DNA of 64,000 nucleotides from Peribacillus folii (GCF_030271255.1 NZ_JASJOM010000014.1:27584-91583); one strand, 5' to 3'; numbered from the stretch's first letter, positions 46,525-57,340 are shown. The notes: generated from the sequence alone by a model not told the origin. Translations and numbers: made by a program.

Positions 46525-48558
46525 TTAATGTATTTTTATGTTTTGTTCATTTCCACTTCTATTAATAAATAGCAGTGTTCCCCCAAGGAAGTTTATACGC
46601 ATGTATTTCTTATAAGAATCCAAGCTATCATTTTCTATACATGGAAGGTTGTATTCCTTTTTTCTATCCTTTAAGGAAGCAATAATACTTCGAATGTTAG
46701 TATTTGAAATTAACATCTTATCTTTATAGTTGCCCATTTTAACAGTGTACTTGGAATCATATGCCAATTGAATTAACAATAAGAAAATTGCTTTATCAAG
46801 GCAGTATTTTAAAGAATAAGGATTCAAACTAATTACAGAGGTACTTAGTTCTTTACTACTCTTAGTTGAGAAATACTCTTTTAGTTTTGGATAAACATCC
46901 TCTATTTCGGAATATGTTACATGATTACACACTCTTTTGACTAAATAACCCGCTGCACCATAATTCTCTATTTCACAAGCTTTAGCAATTGCAATAATTA
47001 AATTTTCTAAAATCCTACTATTTAATATAACTTCGTTTTTCTCTTCAACTGTAGCTAACTTACGAGGAATTTTATTCTGAGCTTTTTTAGAAAATGCAGT
47101 AGTAATTTTAGTAATTTTTCGAGTGATTTTCTTAATAAGATTTGTATTTTGTTCAGCACCTGCAGCTTGCTGTAATATATTAGAATTAGCCACTGGCGAG
47201 CTGCTCATCATTTGTAATATTAATGCTCTCATTTGATTTTCTACATCATTGCCATTCGATTGTTCTTCAACACTAATATAGTTATTTTGAGTAATAAATA
47301 ACAAACCAATAATCGTTGTTAAATCATCAGATTTAGTAGAGATACTTTTAAATAGTGCCGAAACAAATAAATCTTCTACATATTTATTAATAAGATCCTC
47401 TCTCTTATATTCCTTAGCTTGTTTATATAATGATTGAATCTTTTCTAAAAAATGGACTTCTTTATTCAAGATCATAGTATAAATACTTTTGTTGCTAGAT
47501 TCATAAAGATGATTAAATATACCAAAAATCTGTTTAAAATACTCTTTACATAATAATTTTAATGCCGTTTCATACACATAATCCGAATTATCAAAATACT
47601 GTTCTTGTGTAGGTAGCGAATTGACAAGGAAATTTATTAAATGCGTATTTTCTTCTTTTAAAGAAATATTATTTGAAGTTGCTAAAATTAAATCTCGAGT
47701 TAGGTATAAGATTTTATTATACAATTTCTCTCTATATTGCTTATCCTCTTCTTCGAAGTCAGCATGAAATATCAGAAGTATTAATGTACTATTTATTTCT
47801 TGCCATTTTTCTAAATATGTCTTGATTAATGTAGAATCATTTAACGAATTCACATATATTAAATGTTGGTAGAAAAACTCTAACTTTTTTTCCAAAGACT
47901 CGCACTGCTTATTACTTAACTTCGCTTTAATTTCAATAGATTTAACATTAAAATATTTCCTTAGATTACCTTTTCTTATGATTTTATTATAATTTTTCTC
48001 GATGCTATGTTTTACATAGAAAGAATAAATAAAATTATATAAAACTACCCCAAAAATAATCAGTGATACTATAAAGGCAAATAAATTGATCAGACTCAAT
48101 ATATCACTAATATTTCCTGTAAAATCTAAATGGACAATATCTTTTATATTAGTTAATAGAAGTTCAGGCAATTCCGTGACATCCGTAGTAAATAACTTGT
48201 CCCATTGAAAACCTTTAGGTAAGAAGGAATTAGTAGGAACAGTTAAAATACTAAATATTGAGAAAACAATACCTGCTAACATCATATATGGTAGTTTACT
48301 ATTTAAGAATTCTAAACTAGAAATCTTTTGCTTAGAATTATATACGAAAACGCTCATAGTAATTATAGAACCTAAAAAGAATATAGATAGTCTAAATGTA
48401 ATTGTTTGATACTTATCATTATCAACATCTATAACTGATTGAATATATGTACCAGAAATCATAATTATAGAAAATAAGCAAACAAAAAAAACTGTTCCGA
48501 ACAATAGAACAGCTTTTTTATTTGGGATAAAATCCTTAACTTTGTGACAGAAATTCAT
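46525..48558 (-). CDS. Four-helix membrane protein coupled to a Panacea-domain protein
   Basis: 677 aa, family not recognised. Four hydrophobic segments near the N-terminus (~18-40, 52-73, 88-108, 155-185) anchor a long, mainly helical cytosolic part (~190-677) rich in Lys, Asn, Ser. No nuclease, ATPase or protease motif seen. ATG overlaps the stop of the Panacea gene by one base (TAATG), so it depends on translation of that gene. Large membrane-anchored proteins partnered by an antitoxin-like factor are a frequent layout for abortive-infection effectors. Strongly AT-rich compared with flanking core genes. Confidence 0.7.
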   Translation of the reverse strand: MNFCHKVKDFIPNKKAVLLFGTVFFVCLFSIIMISGTYIQSVIDVDNDKYQTITFRLSIFFLGSIITMSVFVYNSKQKISSLEFLNSKLPYMMLAGIVFSIFSILTVPTNSFLPKGFQWDKLFTTDVTELPELLLTNIKDIVHLDFTGNISDILSLINLFAFIVSLIIFGVVLYNFIYSFYVKHSIEKNYNKIIRKGNLRKYFNVKSIEIKAKLSNKQCESLEKKLEFFYQHLIYVNSLNDSTLIKTYLEKWQEINSTLILLIFHADFEEEDKQYREKLYNKILYLTRDLILATSNNISLKEENTHLINFLVNSLPTQEQYFDNSDYVYETALKLLCKEYFKQIFGIFNHLYESSNKSIYTMILNKEVHFLEKIQSLYKQAKEYKREDLINKYVEDLFVSALFKSISTKSDDLTTIIGLLFITQNNYISVEEQSNGNDVENQMRALILQMMSSSPVANSNILQQAAGAEQNTNLIKKITRKITKITTAFSKKAQNKIPRKLATVEEKNEVILNSRILENLIIAIAKACEIENYGAAGYLVKRVCNHVTYSEIEDVYPKLKEYFSTKSSKELSTSVISLNPYSLKYCLDKAIFLLLIQLAYDSKYTVKMGNYKDKMLISNTNIRSIIASLKDRKKEYNLPCIENDSLDSYKKYMRINFLGGTLLFINRSGNEQNIKIH

Positions 48559-49031
48559 TATCGTACAACTCCTGCTCCGATATTTAAAAAGTAATTTCTA
48601 ATAAGATTATTCGGTATGACACTATCGAAACGATTTTCATCATTATAAATGGTGTCCCATGGAGATCCAGGAAGATGTGTAGCATCTACTAAATCAAAAG
48701 CTTCCTTATTCTTTAATAAATTCCACACTTTATTAATAACGAAAATTTGATCCTGCGTTAAATTATATGATTTAGCCTCTCTATCTGAAATATCAGTTTG
48801 CCCGAACTTACTAAATCTACTATAAACTTGAGGAATTACAGGACCGTATGGCCAAGCCTCAAAAGAATGATCATCAATTAATGATGTATCGTGCATAGCG
48901 TGATATACACCTTGGCAAAAGTAAAGAATTTTCTGCATTTTTAGATTACTTAATGAAAAGTATTTGCCTGAATTTTCATCACTGTTACGAAGGGAAACTA
49001 AGTAGCTAGCTACATCATTTGCACGTGCCAT
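48558..49031 (-). CDS. Panacea-domain (DUF4065, SocA-like) protein
   Basis: 157 aa. The DUF4065/Panacea pattern is clear: ANDVASYLVSL at the N-terminus, LSNLKMQKILYFCQGVYHA (the LxKLLYxxQG helix), FEAWPYGPVIPQVYSRFSKFG (the xxAWxxGPVxPxVYxxF core), and AFDLVDATHLPGSPW near the end. Panacea domains act as promiscuous antitoxins that neutralise the product of the adjacent gene; SocA works as a protease adaptor. ATG 49031 with AAGGAGGAAATTAAC ahead. First gene of a two-gene unit with the membrane protein, by TAATG overlap. Confidence 0.88.
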   Translation of the reverse strand: MARANDVASYLVSLRNSDENSGKYFSLSNLKMQKILYFCQGVYHAMHDTSLIDDHSFEAWPYGPVIPQVYSRFSKFGQTDISDREAKSYNLTQDQIFVINKVWNLLKNKEAFDLVDATHLPGSPWDTIYNDENRFDSVIPNNLIRNYFLNIGAGVVR

Positions 49032-49185
49032 GTTAATTTCCTCCTTCAATGATTGTTTGATAAAGTAATTATAAATCAATTGATTTATTATACAAACATA
49101 GAATATACATTCTATGTTATATTATAACCTTAATATAGATATGCAGCAACTATTGCAATTATGAATTCAATCCACTAATAAACAC

Positions 49186-49225
49186 AAAAAATGCTTCAAT
49201 TTGGTCAATTATATTTTTGAAGCAT
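49186..49225 (-). terminator. Terminator of the thymidylate kinase gene
   Basis: ATGCTTCAA / TTGAAGCAT stem followed on the minus strand by TTTTTTG. It separates the kinase gene from the Panacea operon. Confidence 0.8.
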
Positions 49226-49237
49226 CATCTAACAACA

Positions 49238-49885
49238 TTAAATCCTTATATACTGTTGTTTTGTTGTTAAAAAATCCACTATTACATTTAAAGATTCTTC
49301 AACAACCGTATCTATTTCTTTTTCAGCATCAATTAGTTTTATTCTTTCTGGAAACTTAGAAACTAATTCCTGATAGCCTTCTCTAACTTTATTGTGGAAA
49401 TCTAAAGACTCTAAATCTAAGCGATTTATTTCACGCTGATTATCTTTAGAAATTCTTGATAAGCCTATTTCTGGAGATACATCTAGATATAAAGTTAAAT
49501 CCGGCATATATCCTTCAATCGCAAACTGGTTTATATCAAAAATGTCTTTTACTCCCAATCCTCGTGCATGCCCTTGATAAGTAAGACTACTATCAATAAA
49601 TCTATCACACAATACAATATTATCTTTTTCTAATTCAGGAACTATTTTTTCAACAAGATGTTGTCTTCTAGCAGCTGCATACAAAAGAGCTTCTGTTTTT
49701 GCATCCATTGCTGTATTCTTTTTATCTAAGACTACATTTCTTATTTGTTCTGCTATTTCAATACCACCAGGCTCTCGAGTACAAACAACATTGTATCCTT
49801 TTGGAATCAAGAGATTGGATAATAGTCTTAAAACTGTACTTTTCCCCGAACCTTCTCCGCCTTCAAAACTTATTAGATAACTCAC
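49238..49885 (-). CDS. tmk: Accessory thymidylate kinase (dTMP kinase)
   Basis: 215 aa. Phosphorylates dTMP to dTDP with ATP. P-loop [11 protein letters not shown] (7-17), TREPGG (37-42), [12 protein letters not shown] (~93-104) with the catalytic DRF/H region, and the LID loop around [15 protein letters not shown]. All key residues are present, so it should be active. GTG start with GGAGG seven bases ahead. The housekeeping tmk of Bacillus lies near recR-holB, so this is probably a second copy carried by the element; the gene is AT-rich like its neighbours. A nucleotide-pool role in element replication or defence is a guess. Confidence 0.88.
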   Translation of the reverse strand: MSYLISFEGGEGSGKSTVLRLLSNLLIPKGYNVVCTREPGGIEIAEQIRNVVLDKKNTAMDAKTEALLYAAARRQHLVEKIVPELEKDNIVLCDRFIDSSLTYQGHARGLGVKDIFDINQFAIEGYMPDLTLYLDVSPEIGLSRISKDNQREINRLDLESLDFHNKVREGYQELVSKFPERIKLIDAEKEIDTVVEESLNVIVDFLTTKQQYIRI

Positions 49886-50335
49886 TACTTATCCTCCAAC
49901 TTCATAGGGTAACTTAATTATTATATCATGTTTATCATTAATATCATCAGGATTATGTGAATTCATGGGTGTTGTCCCATGGGCAGATCCTGTTGTTGTA
50001 ACATATCGTCATCATCCCTTTTTTGCTGTTTGCTTTCTCCAATGCATATCTTGTTCTCCATTAAACTAATCAATGAAAAGTCGGCTTCTTGCCACTACGT
50101 GGACATCAAAAAAAGAGAGAAGAAAAAACAATGATCTTGCTGCGATTCAAGCAGATTCCAGAAGTTTCTTGTGATTGTTAACTTGTGGGAAGGGGTGAAG
50201 GTACCTTATAAAAATTAAAGGTACCTGATTTCCCTACTTTGACAGTACTGCCATGCTTCACACAGTGAGGGCAAATTACCTTTTTGGTAAACCGGCGGTA
50301 AAGTCTGGGTAAAAGTAACACCATAATTTAGCTTT
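49886..50335. other. Spacer between cargo and replication module
   Basis: No supported gene. A 32-codon frame on the minus strand (49963-50061, MENKICIGESKQQKR start) has no ribosome site. This gap divides the defence-like cargo on the left from the integration/replication genes on the right. Confidence 0.5.
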
Positions 50336-50758
50336 TCATCCCCTCCACTCCACATATGTCTTTGTAAGTTCGTGCAGGGAATCATTCAGCGTACCTTCTT
50401 CCTTAAAGCGGATAGGTGTTTCTTCCTGCTTAAGACTTGCAACTGTTTTCATCGCCATATCATACAATTTTTCTGTCGGAATATCCGATAAGTCACGTTG
50501 CTGTAACTCCTGATATAATCGATCTAACTGCTCACCGTAGAACTCAAGCCGTTTTCTTTTGGAGACACAATGTTTATCTTGCAGATATTCCAATTCAATA
50601 GCCCTGCGGTTATTAATTTCGAGCTCTAATACCCTACCCCATTTAAGAAGCGTAGGCTTACTTACCCCGATTTCCTGTGATATTTGCACATATGGAACCT
50701 CCTTAGCTCTCATTTCGATGAAACGCTCTTTTTGATCTAGCTTCGTAACTTTAGACAT
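50336..50758 (-). CDS. HTH protein of the element (small-terminase/resolvase-like HTH)
   Basis: 140 aa. N-terminal helix-turn-helix (~10-45: ERFIEMRAKEVPYVQISQEIGVSKPTLLKWGRVLELEI) followed by a charged coiled segment (~60-120). Resembles HTH modules of small terminase subunits and resolvases, but no large terminase is present, so a regulator or replication helper is more likely. A run of 260 AT-rich bases separates it from the DUF3987 gene. The ATG lies behind AAAAAGGGGTG. Confidence 0.6.
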   Translation of the reverse strand: MSKVTKLDQKERFIEMRAKEVPYVQISQEIGVSKPTLLKWGRVLELEINNRRAIELEYLQDKHCVSKRKRLEFYGEQLDRLYQELQQRDLSDIPTEKLYDMAMKTVASLKQEETPIRFKEEGTLNDSLHELTKTYVEWRG

Positions 50759-51021
50759 ACGTTACACCCCTTTTTAAAAAATTCAAGGGTAGAACAGGTA
50801 GAACACTCCTATCGACTAGATGCTTCCTAGAAGTTGTTGAGTTTATCCTAGTATCGAACAGGTAGAACCATTTTTTACACTATAGATAAATAGCTATCCT
50901 CCATTTTCATGATTATGTTCTATCGTTCGTTCGATAATAAGCGTAGCCCTTACCGTATATACATTTTTTAAAAAAATGATGGTTCTACAACTAGTCTACC
51001 TGTTCTACCACATTTATTTGC

Positions 51022-52569
51022 TTACTTTTGAAACGCATTCTCCCTAAGGAAAAATTGTTTTACAACGGTATTCTTATATTTAAGATGTTGTAATTCCCCT
51101 AATCCTTGAGCTTGAATTCGTTCAATTGTTTCTTCGATAATCTTAATATTAGTAAATCTCCCAAATACCTTTCCCTGATTTAAAGCATTTACCCTTATGC
51201 TAATACCGTTTTCAATCTTCTCCCCTTTCCTCCTTACGTAATCCATTAATTTAATTGCGTTCTTTTCTTCATAATTTGATTGTGTGTATTGAAAGACTTT
51301 TTTTGCTTGTGCTTTAAAATACTCCATAATGTAAGTTGTATGTTTAATCACATCCCCATCGATAATGTTAATTTTTACCGCGTTAGGATTACTTGCCCAG
51401 TTAAGCATATGCATGATGAGCATAACTCTAGGGTGTAGTCCTTTCAACTTTCTCCAAACACCTTTCAATATCTCTGGGAATCCTGCATCCAGCGTTTCTT
51501 TTTCAGTTACGTCATACCATGTTGTAAATATTTCTTTGGCTTCTGGGCTTAAATAAACTTGGGTAACATTGTTTTCATTTATTGAATTAAACAGTTTAAA
51601 GATCACATCACAGTATCCTGCAATAACTTCTTCACCTACATCCTTATCCGTCCAGTTAGATGGAACAGGATCAGGATAACAAAATAAAAAGCGGTCAATG
51701 AAACCATCGTTCGCTGAGCCTTCTCGCTCGGCTTTAATAATCTCCTCTATCATATCCGGCTGGATACCGCCAAGTATACTTACAAAAGGCTTTGAAATTT
51801 GTATTGGTTCCTTACCCTTTCGATTAATAACGATAGGTTCATTTGACCAAATGGAAAGCCAATATTGGCGGTCAGCTCCTGATCTATACTGGTTCATCCC
51901 TTTAAAAAAGCCCAGGAGCTCATCATGAAGCTTTATGACTCCTCTTTGATTATTTAAAAGAATTTCCTGCATAGCCTCCATGGTTGAGTCCATACTTATA
52001 ATTTGTTGGACAAATGGACTTTTGGGTTCGCAGGGCTTGTCGTCAATATTAGCTTCCTTCTTTCCTTTCAAACTATGCTTCCACTTCTCATATACAATAT
52101 CGAAATTTTCTTTTTCCAAATCATATTGGACCTTTTTTGATTGATATTCTTTGAAATTATATTCCTGTAATTCATATAGCGGCTTAAGTGCTTTGCTAAT
52201 TGCTGGCGTTTTTGCACTTCCTGGTTCTGCAACAACCGCACAATACAGGCTAGCACCGGTAATCCAGCTTTTTTTCAGTTCTAGCACAGCTCCATTCCCG
52301 ATTGCCACACTTGCACAAGATAACACTCCCATTCCAACAAAATCTGGAGAACATGACAAAGCCTTTGCTGTATCTTCAATAAACTTTGACAGTGGTGCTG
52401 GCAGTAAAGTGTAAGGAAAAGAAGGAGTCTCCTGTAAAGCTAAAGTCTGAGCTTCCTTTTTTAATTCTTCATCAAACAAATCTACTTCGTATGATATAAT
52501 ACGGTTGGTCACATTTTGACTTTGAGGTTGTCCCGTCCGAGGGAAAACCTCTTTTTTTATTTCTGTCAT
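51022..52569 (-). CDS. DUF3987-family replication-associated protein (YfjI-like)
   Basis: 515 aa. The central domain (~55-430) matches DUF3987: FPYTLLPAPLSKFIEDTAKALSCSPDFVGMGVLS at the front, a P-loop-like EPGSAKTP (~113-120), SMDSTMEAMQEILLNNQRGVIKLHDELLGFF, and FVSILGGIQPDMI. Such proteins occur in prophages and satellite/integrative elements beside primase or integrase genes and are thought to act in element replication (archaeo-eukaryotic primase-helicase partners). No separate primase is seen here. Part of a leftward unit with the excisionase-like gene 44 bp upstream. Confidence 0.8.
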   Translation of the reverse strand: MTEIKKEVFPRTGQPQSQNVTNRIISYEVDLFDEELKKEAQTLALQETPSFPYTLLPAPLSKFIEDTAKALSCSPDFVGMGVLSCASVAIGNGAVLELKKSWITGASLYCAVVAEPGSAKTPAISKALKPLYELQEYNFKEYQSKKVQYDLEKENFDIVYEKWKHSLKGKKEANIDDKPCEPKSPFVQQIISMDSTMEAMQEILLNNQRGVIKLHDELLGFFKGMNQYRSGADRQYWLSIWSNEPIVINRKGKEPIQISKPFVSILGGIQPDMIEEIIKAEREGSANDGFIDRFLFCYPDPVPSNWTDKDVGEEVIAGYCDVIFKLFNSINENNVTQVYLSPEAKEIFTTWYDVTEKETLDAGFPEILKGVWRKLKGLHPRVMLIMHMLNWASNPNAVKINIIDGDVIKHTTYIMEYFKAQAKKVFQYTQSNYEEKNAIKLMDYVRRKGEKIENGISIRVNALNQGKVFGRFTNIKIIEETIERIQAQGLGELQHLKYKNTVVKQFFLRENAFQK

Positions 52570-52613
52570 TAAAAATCATCTCCAGATTTTACTCAAATCT
52601 ACTTCCTCTGGAC

Positions 52614-52886
52614 CTACTCCGTAGGTTTATAATTTGACTGTTCCACCTTTTTGTCTAGCTTCAAAAGACCATCGGTCAATGTAGTGTTTAACTTCTCCCC
52701 TATTAAAAACCCATTTTTCCCCACTCGAATTTTCGGAAATTTGGGGTCATTAAGGAATAACTTTTCAATTGTCGGCCATGAAAGATTCAAAAACTGGCAT
52801 AATTGCTTACTGTCCAAGAGCGCGGTATCCATTTCAATTTTTTCAAGATGCTTTTGAACTTCAGAAAGATATAACTCTGTAACCAA
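52614..52886 (-). CDS. Excisionase-like MerR/HTH_17 DNA-binding protein
   Basis: ~90 aa. LLDSKQLCQFLNLSWPTIEKLFLNDPKFPKIRVGKNGFLI is the winged-helix excisionase/AlpA pattern. Start uncertain: TTG at 52886 has no clear ribosome site, ATG at 52830 (MDTALLDSKQ) is an alternative, and the frame stays open further upstream into the integrase region on the other strand. Divergent from and overlapping the coding relics of the integrase N-terminus, which suggests a recombination joint here. Likely controls direction of integrase action. Confidence 0.65.
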   Translation of the reverse strand: MVTELYLSEVQKHLEKIEMDTALLDSKQLCQFLNLSWPTIEKLFLNDPKFPKIRVGKNGFLIGEKLNTTLTDGLLKLDKKVEQSNYKPTE

Positions 52887-52962
52887 GTCAGGGTTCTCTT
52901 CTAAAAAAGAAGCTGTTTCTGCCGCTCGAAAAGTAGAATCAGAAGCAGAAAGCGGAGAATTT

Positions 52963-53955
52963 TTGAAAGAAACAAAAATGTCATTTGAAGTTTTTACTCA
53001 GGATTGGATTATGACATACGCTCAAAGTGCAAAAATTAGCAGCGTAAGGGCTCGTAGTAAAGAAATGAAACACTTTATATCCATTTGGGGATCTCTTCCT
53101 GTAAAGAAGATCACTAAGCAAATGTATCAGAAGCGAATAATTGAGCTTTCAAAAAAATATAGCAAGAACTATTTAAGTGGCATTCATGCTTGCGGACGAA
53201 TGATCTTTAATCATGCGGTTGAACTGGGACTCATTAAACTTAATCCCACTGAAAATACTCATTTGCCTAAATATCAAGTTAAGGTAGAAGAGATTGAAAG
53301 CCAAGAAGAGGATATAAAATTTTTAGAAAAAGAAGAGCTGGCACGATTCTTACGTTTTGCTGATTCAGATGGTTTAGAAATGGATTCTTTGATTTTTACC
53401 ACACTTGCCTATACTGGTTTGCGTATTGGAGAATTACTTGCTCTTAAGTGGACTAATTTTGATGATGAAAGAGGGTCATTGCGTGTTACTAAGACTTTAT
53501 ACAATCCAAGTAACAATATAAAAAAGTATGAGTTACTCCCACCTAAAACATCAGGCTCAATCCGAACCATTCGAATTGATGAACGACTCGTAAAAATGTT
53601 AAAGCGACATGCGACCAAGCAAAAAGAAATAAAATTAAAAAAAGGGCCAATTTATGTAGATAACCAGTTTATTTTCGCACGAAATGATGGACATCCTCAA
53701 TTAAGAAAAGTAGTGGAAACTAGACTAAAACGGATATTGAAAAAGGTAGATATCGATAAAAACATTACCCCTCATTCATTCAGACATACACATACATCTC
53801 TCTTGATTGAGGCGGGTGTGGGAGTAAAGGAGATTCAGCAGCGTTTAGGCCATACAGACATAAACACAACAATGAATATTTACGCTCATATGACTGCCAA
53901 TATGGAAGAAAAGGCCTCCCACCAGTTCAGTAAACTGATGAAAGACCTTCTCTAA
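52963..53955 (+). CDS. int: Tyrosine integrase of the inner element (N-terminal arm domain truncated)
   Basis: 330 aa as read from TTG 52963 (ATG at 52978 also possible). Core-binding SAM-like domain (~5-105) and catalytic domain (~120-325): Arg in YTGLRIGELLALKW, HSFRHTHTSLL, LGHTDINTTMNIYAHM with the nucleophile Tyr. Codons from 52858 to 52962 read in the same frame (RYNSVTKSGFSSKKEAVSAA) are the end of an arm-binding domain, cut off by a stop at 52855 and lacking a start. So about 40 or more N-terminal residues typical of this family are lost. Catalysis may survive but arm-site binding should be impaired. Lies 115 bp from groEL's stop, convergent. Confidence 0.9.
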   Translation: MKETKMSFEVFTQDWIMTYAQSAKISSVRARSKEMKHFISIWGSLPVKKITKQMYQKRIIELSKKYSKNYLSGIHACGRMIFNHAVELGLIKLNPTENTHLPKYQVKVEEIESQEEDIKFLEKEELARFLRFADSDGLEMDSLIFTTLAYTGLRIGELLALKWTNFDDERGSLRVTKTLYNPSNNIKKYELLPPKTSGSIRTIRIDERLVKMLKRHATKQKEIKLKKGPIYVDNQFIFARNDGHPQLRKVVETRLKRILKKVDIDKNITPHSFRHTHTSLLIEAGVGVKEIQQRLGHTDINTTMNIYAHMTANMEEKASHQFSKLMKDLL

Positions 53956-53995
53956 TAAAATGAGCTTTTAGTTTGTGAAATGCACATTTTTCACT

Positions 53996-54018
53996 CTATG
54001 AGCAAATGTATGAGCATT
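53996..54018 (+). repeat. Right-end direct repeat of the inner element
   Basis: Same 23-bp word as 39922-39944 with one difference, 51 bp from the groEL-side att. Confidence 0.65.
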
Positions 54019-54068
54019 TACCTTTCTTCTACCTAAAAACCTACATATAACAAGGCTTTATGATGTTT

Positions 54069-55749
<1,681 letters not shown>

Positions 55750-55766
55750 TTAAGTATGATGTATAA

Positions 55767-56051
55767 TTAGCCGATTACAGCCAGAATGTCGCTTTCACGT
55801 AAAATTAAGTATTCAGTATTTTCGTATTTAACTTCAGTACCTGCATATTTTGAGAAGATAATTAGATCGCCTTGGGCAACCTCTAAAGCAACACGTTCGC
55901 CATTTTCAAGGACACGGCCAGTACCGACTGCTACTACCTTACCTTCTTGCGGCTTTTCTTTTGCAGTATCAGGAAGAACGATACCGCTTGCAGTTTTCTC
56001 TTCGGATTGAACTAGTTCAATAATAACGCGATCACCTAATGGTTTTAACAA
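55767..56051 (-). CDS. groES: Co-chaperonin GroES (Hsp10)
   Basis: 94-aa lid subunit of the GroEL chamber. Complete: [42 protein letters not shown] with the mobile loop, and a C-terminal [13 protein letters not shown]. The start is TTG at 56051, six to nine bases after AGGAGG, as in other Bacillus groES; an upstream in-frame codon at 56105 would run into the CIRCE element. First gene of the operon. Confidence 0.97.
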   Translation of the reverse strand: MLKPLGDRVIIELVQSEEKTASGIVLPDTAKEKPQEGKVVAVGTGRVLENGERVALEVAQGDLIIFSKYAGTEVKYENTEYLILRESDILAVIG

Positions 56052-56098
56052 GTGAAACAACCTCCTCATATTCTCTTGATAATTTGTTTCATGGATTA

Positions 56099-56125
56099 TT
56101 AGCACTCTTCATCATTGAGTGCTAA
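56099..56125 (-). promoter_or_regulatory. CIRCE operator (HrcA binding site)
   Basis: Perfect TTAGCACTC-N9-GAGTGCTAA, 47 bp before groES. Binds HrcA and represses groESL until heat shock. Confidence 0.98.
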
Positions 56126-56135
56126 CACATTTATA

Positions 56136-56164
56136 ATATTAAATAAACCGAGCCTTTTTTGCAA
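56136..56164 (-). promoter_or_regulatory. Sigma-A promoter of groESL
   Basis: -35 TTGCAA (56164-56159), 17-bp spacer, -10 TAATAT (56141-56136) on the minus strand, just ahead of CIRCE. The rest of the gap to 56378 carries the ydiL promoter region, with no other element evident. Confidence 0.75.
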
Positions 56165-56378
56165 GTATCTTATCGAAAATTTTTTATTAATTTCTGATAA
56201 ATTCCGGGCATACTACATTAACATAATGATTGGATAGGGAAATGTTTTTACGGGGGTACCTTTGAGTGGTGTTCTGCCTGTTTTTTTGATACCATTTTGG
56301 AGTATGCGTTTATAGATTGTCCCCTGTCAGGAACGTTTTAAGGCGAACTGGGCGACTAAATAAAAGGAGTTTTCATTT

Positions 56379-57104
56379 TTGAAAAAAGAATATTGGTTCG
56401 TCATCATCATTTACATTGCCATGCAATTATCGAGCATTGTCGGGGTGCCCCTTTTCATGCTGATAGGGTCTTCTATCGGAATGCCAGCTGATGAACTTGA
56501 GCAAAAGTCTGCAGCATATTGGATCGTATTCAGCTTTTTCGTTGCATTAGCCTTGGTTCTTTTTTTAATGAGAAAAGATATGAAGGAAAAGATGGACACA
56601 AGCAACCAAGCTCCCGTTTCCGAATCCATTTTGTGGGCGATAGGCGGTGTGTTCCTGGCACTGGCTGCTCAAACGGTTGCTGGGATCATCGAACAAAATC
56701 TTGGCGTGGAGCCTGAATCGGAAAATACCCAGCAAATCATTGAAATCATTTCCAAAGTCCCCTTGGTCATTTTCGTCACTTCGGTAATCGGACCGATATT
56801 GGAAGAAATCATTTTCCGGAAGATCATTTTCGGATCACTTCATAAACGCTTTAACTTCTTCATTTCCGCTTTACTCAGCTCGGTCATTTTCGGCTTGGCG
56901 CATGGTGAATTGGAGCATCTTCTTTTATATACGGCAATGGGCTTTACCTTTGCTTTCCTTTATGCGAAAACAGGCCGCATCCTTGTGTCCATGAGCGCAC
57001 ATATTGCGATGAATACGCTTGTCGTCATCTTTCAAGTCGTGAATCGCGAGCAAATCGAGAAGATGCTCGATACTGCACAGGCCTTCATCGGAGGTTTATT
57101 ATGA
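56379..57104 (+). CDS. ydiL: CPBP-family intramembrane metalloprotease (YdiL)
   Basis: 241 aa, ~7-8 TM helices. Abi/CPBP motifs: motif 1 EEIIFR (GPILEEIIFRKIIFG, ~144-158), motif 2 FGLAHG (~175-180), motif 3 region SAHIAMNTLVV near the C-terminus; the Glu and His residues bind the catalytic metal in prenyl-protease-like enzymes. TTG start at 56379 with AAAAGGAG nine bases before. Occupies the same slot as B. subtilis ydiL, divergent from groES. Overlaps ydiK by 4 bp. Confidence 0.9.
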   Translation: MKKEYWFVIIIYIAMQLSSIVGVPLFMLIGSSIGMPADELEQKSAAYWIVFSFFVALALVLFLMRKDMKEKMDTSNQAPVSESILWAIGGVFLALAAQTVAGIIEQNLGVEPESENTQQIIEIISKVPLVIFVTSVIGPILEEIIFRKIIFGSLHKRFNFFISALLSSVIFGLAHGELEHLLLYTAMGFTFAFLYAKTGRILVSMSAHIAMNTLVVIFQVVNREQIEKMLDTAQAFIGGLL

Positions 57105-57313
57105 AACGGCAATCCCCTTTATTCATCGGAATCATTTATGCAGGCTTAGGTGCCCTTTTTACGGCGATCGCAATTCAAACCGTCAATTCGTCAGGATGGG
57201 GAATCTTCGCCTACATACTCGTCCTTATCGCGACGCTTGATTTTGGATCAGGCCTGCGAATGATCATGGTCCACTTTAAGATCAAGGCCGCACAAAAAAA
57301 TAAGAAAAAATAA
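57101..57313 (+). CDS. ydiK: YdiK-type small membrane protein
   Basis: 70 aa, two TM helices (~8-28, ~34-55) and a very basic tail (KIKAAQKNKKK). ATG overlaps the ydiL stop (ATGA), so the two are coupled. Same order as ydiK/ydiL near groESL in B. subtilis, though the reading order relative to groES should be checked. Function unknown; FGSGLRMIMVHFKI is the conserved part. Confidence 0.82.
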   Translation: MKRQSPLFIGIIYAGLGALFTAIAIQTVNSSGWGIFAYILVLIATLDFGSGLRMIMVHFKIKAAQKNKKK

Positions 57314-57340
57314 AAAAACGCTGCGAGTGCAGCGTTTTTT
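57314..57340 (+). terminator. Bidirectional terminator between ydiK and rex
   Basis: AAAAAACGCTGC / GCAGCGTTTTTT, perfect stem with a 3-4 base loop, right between two convergent genes. Confidence 0.92.

Noticed and set aside
49963..50061. 32-codon minus-strand frame upstream of tmk
   Set aside because: No ribosome site and no family resemblance.
50336..52886. Complete prophage
   Set aside because: HTH, DUF3987 and excisionase genes are present but no large terminase, portal, capsid, tail or lysis genes; a satellite or integrative element fits better.
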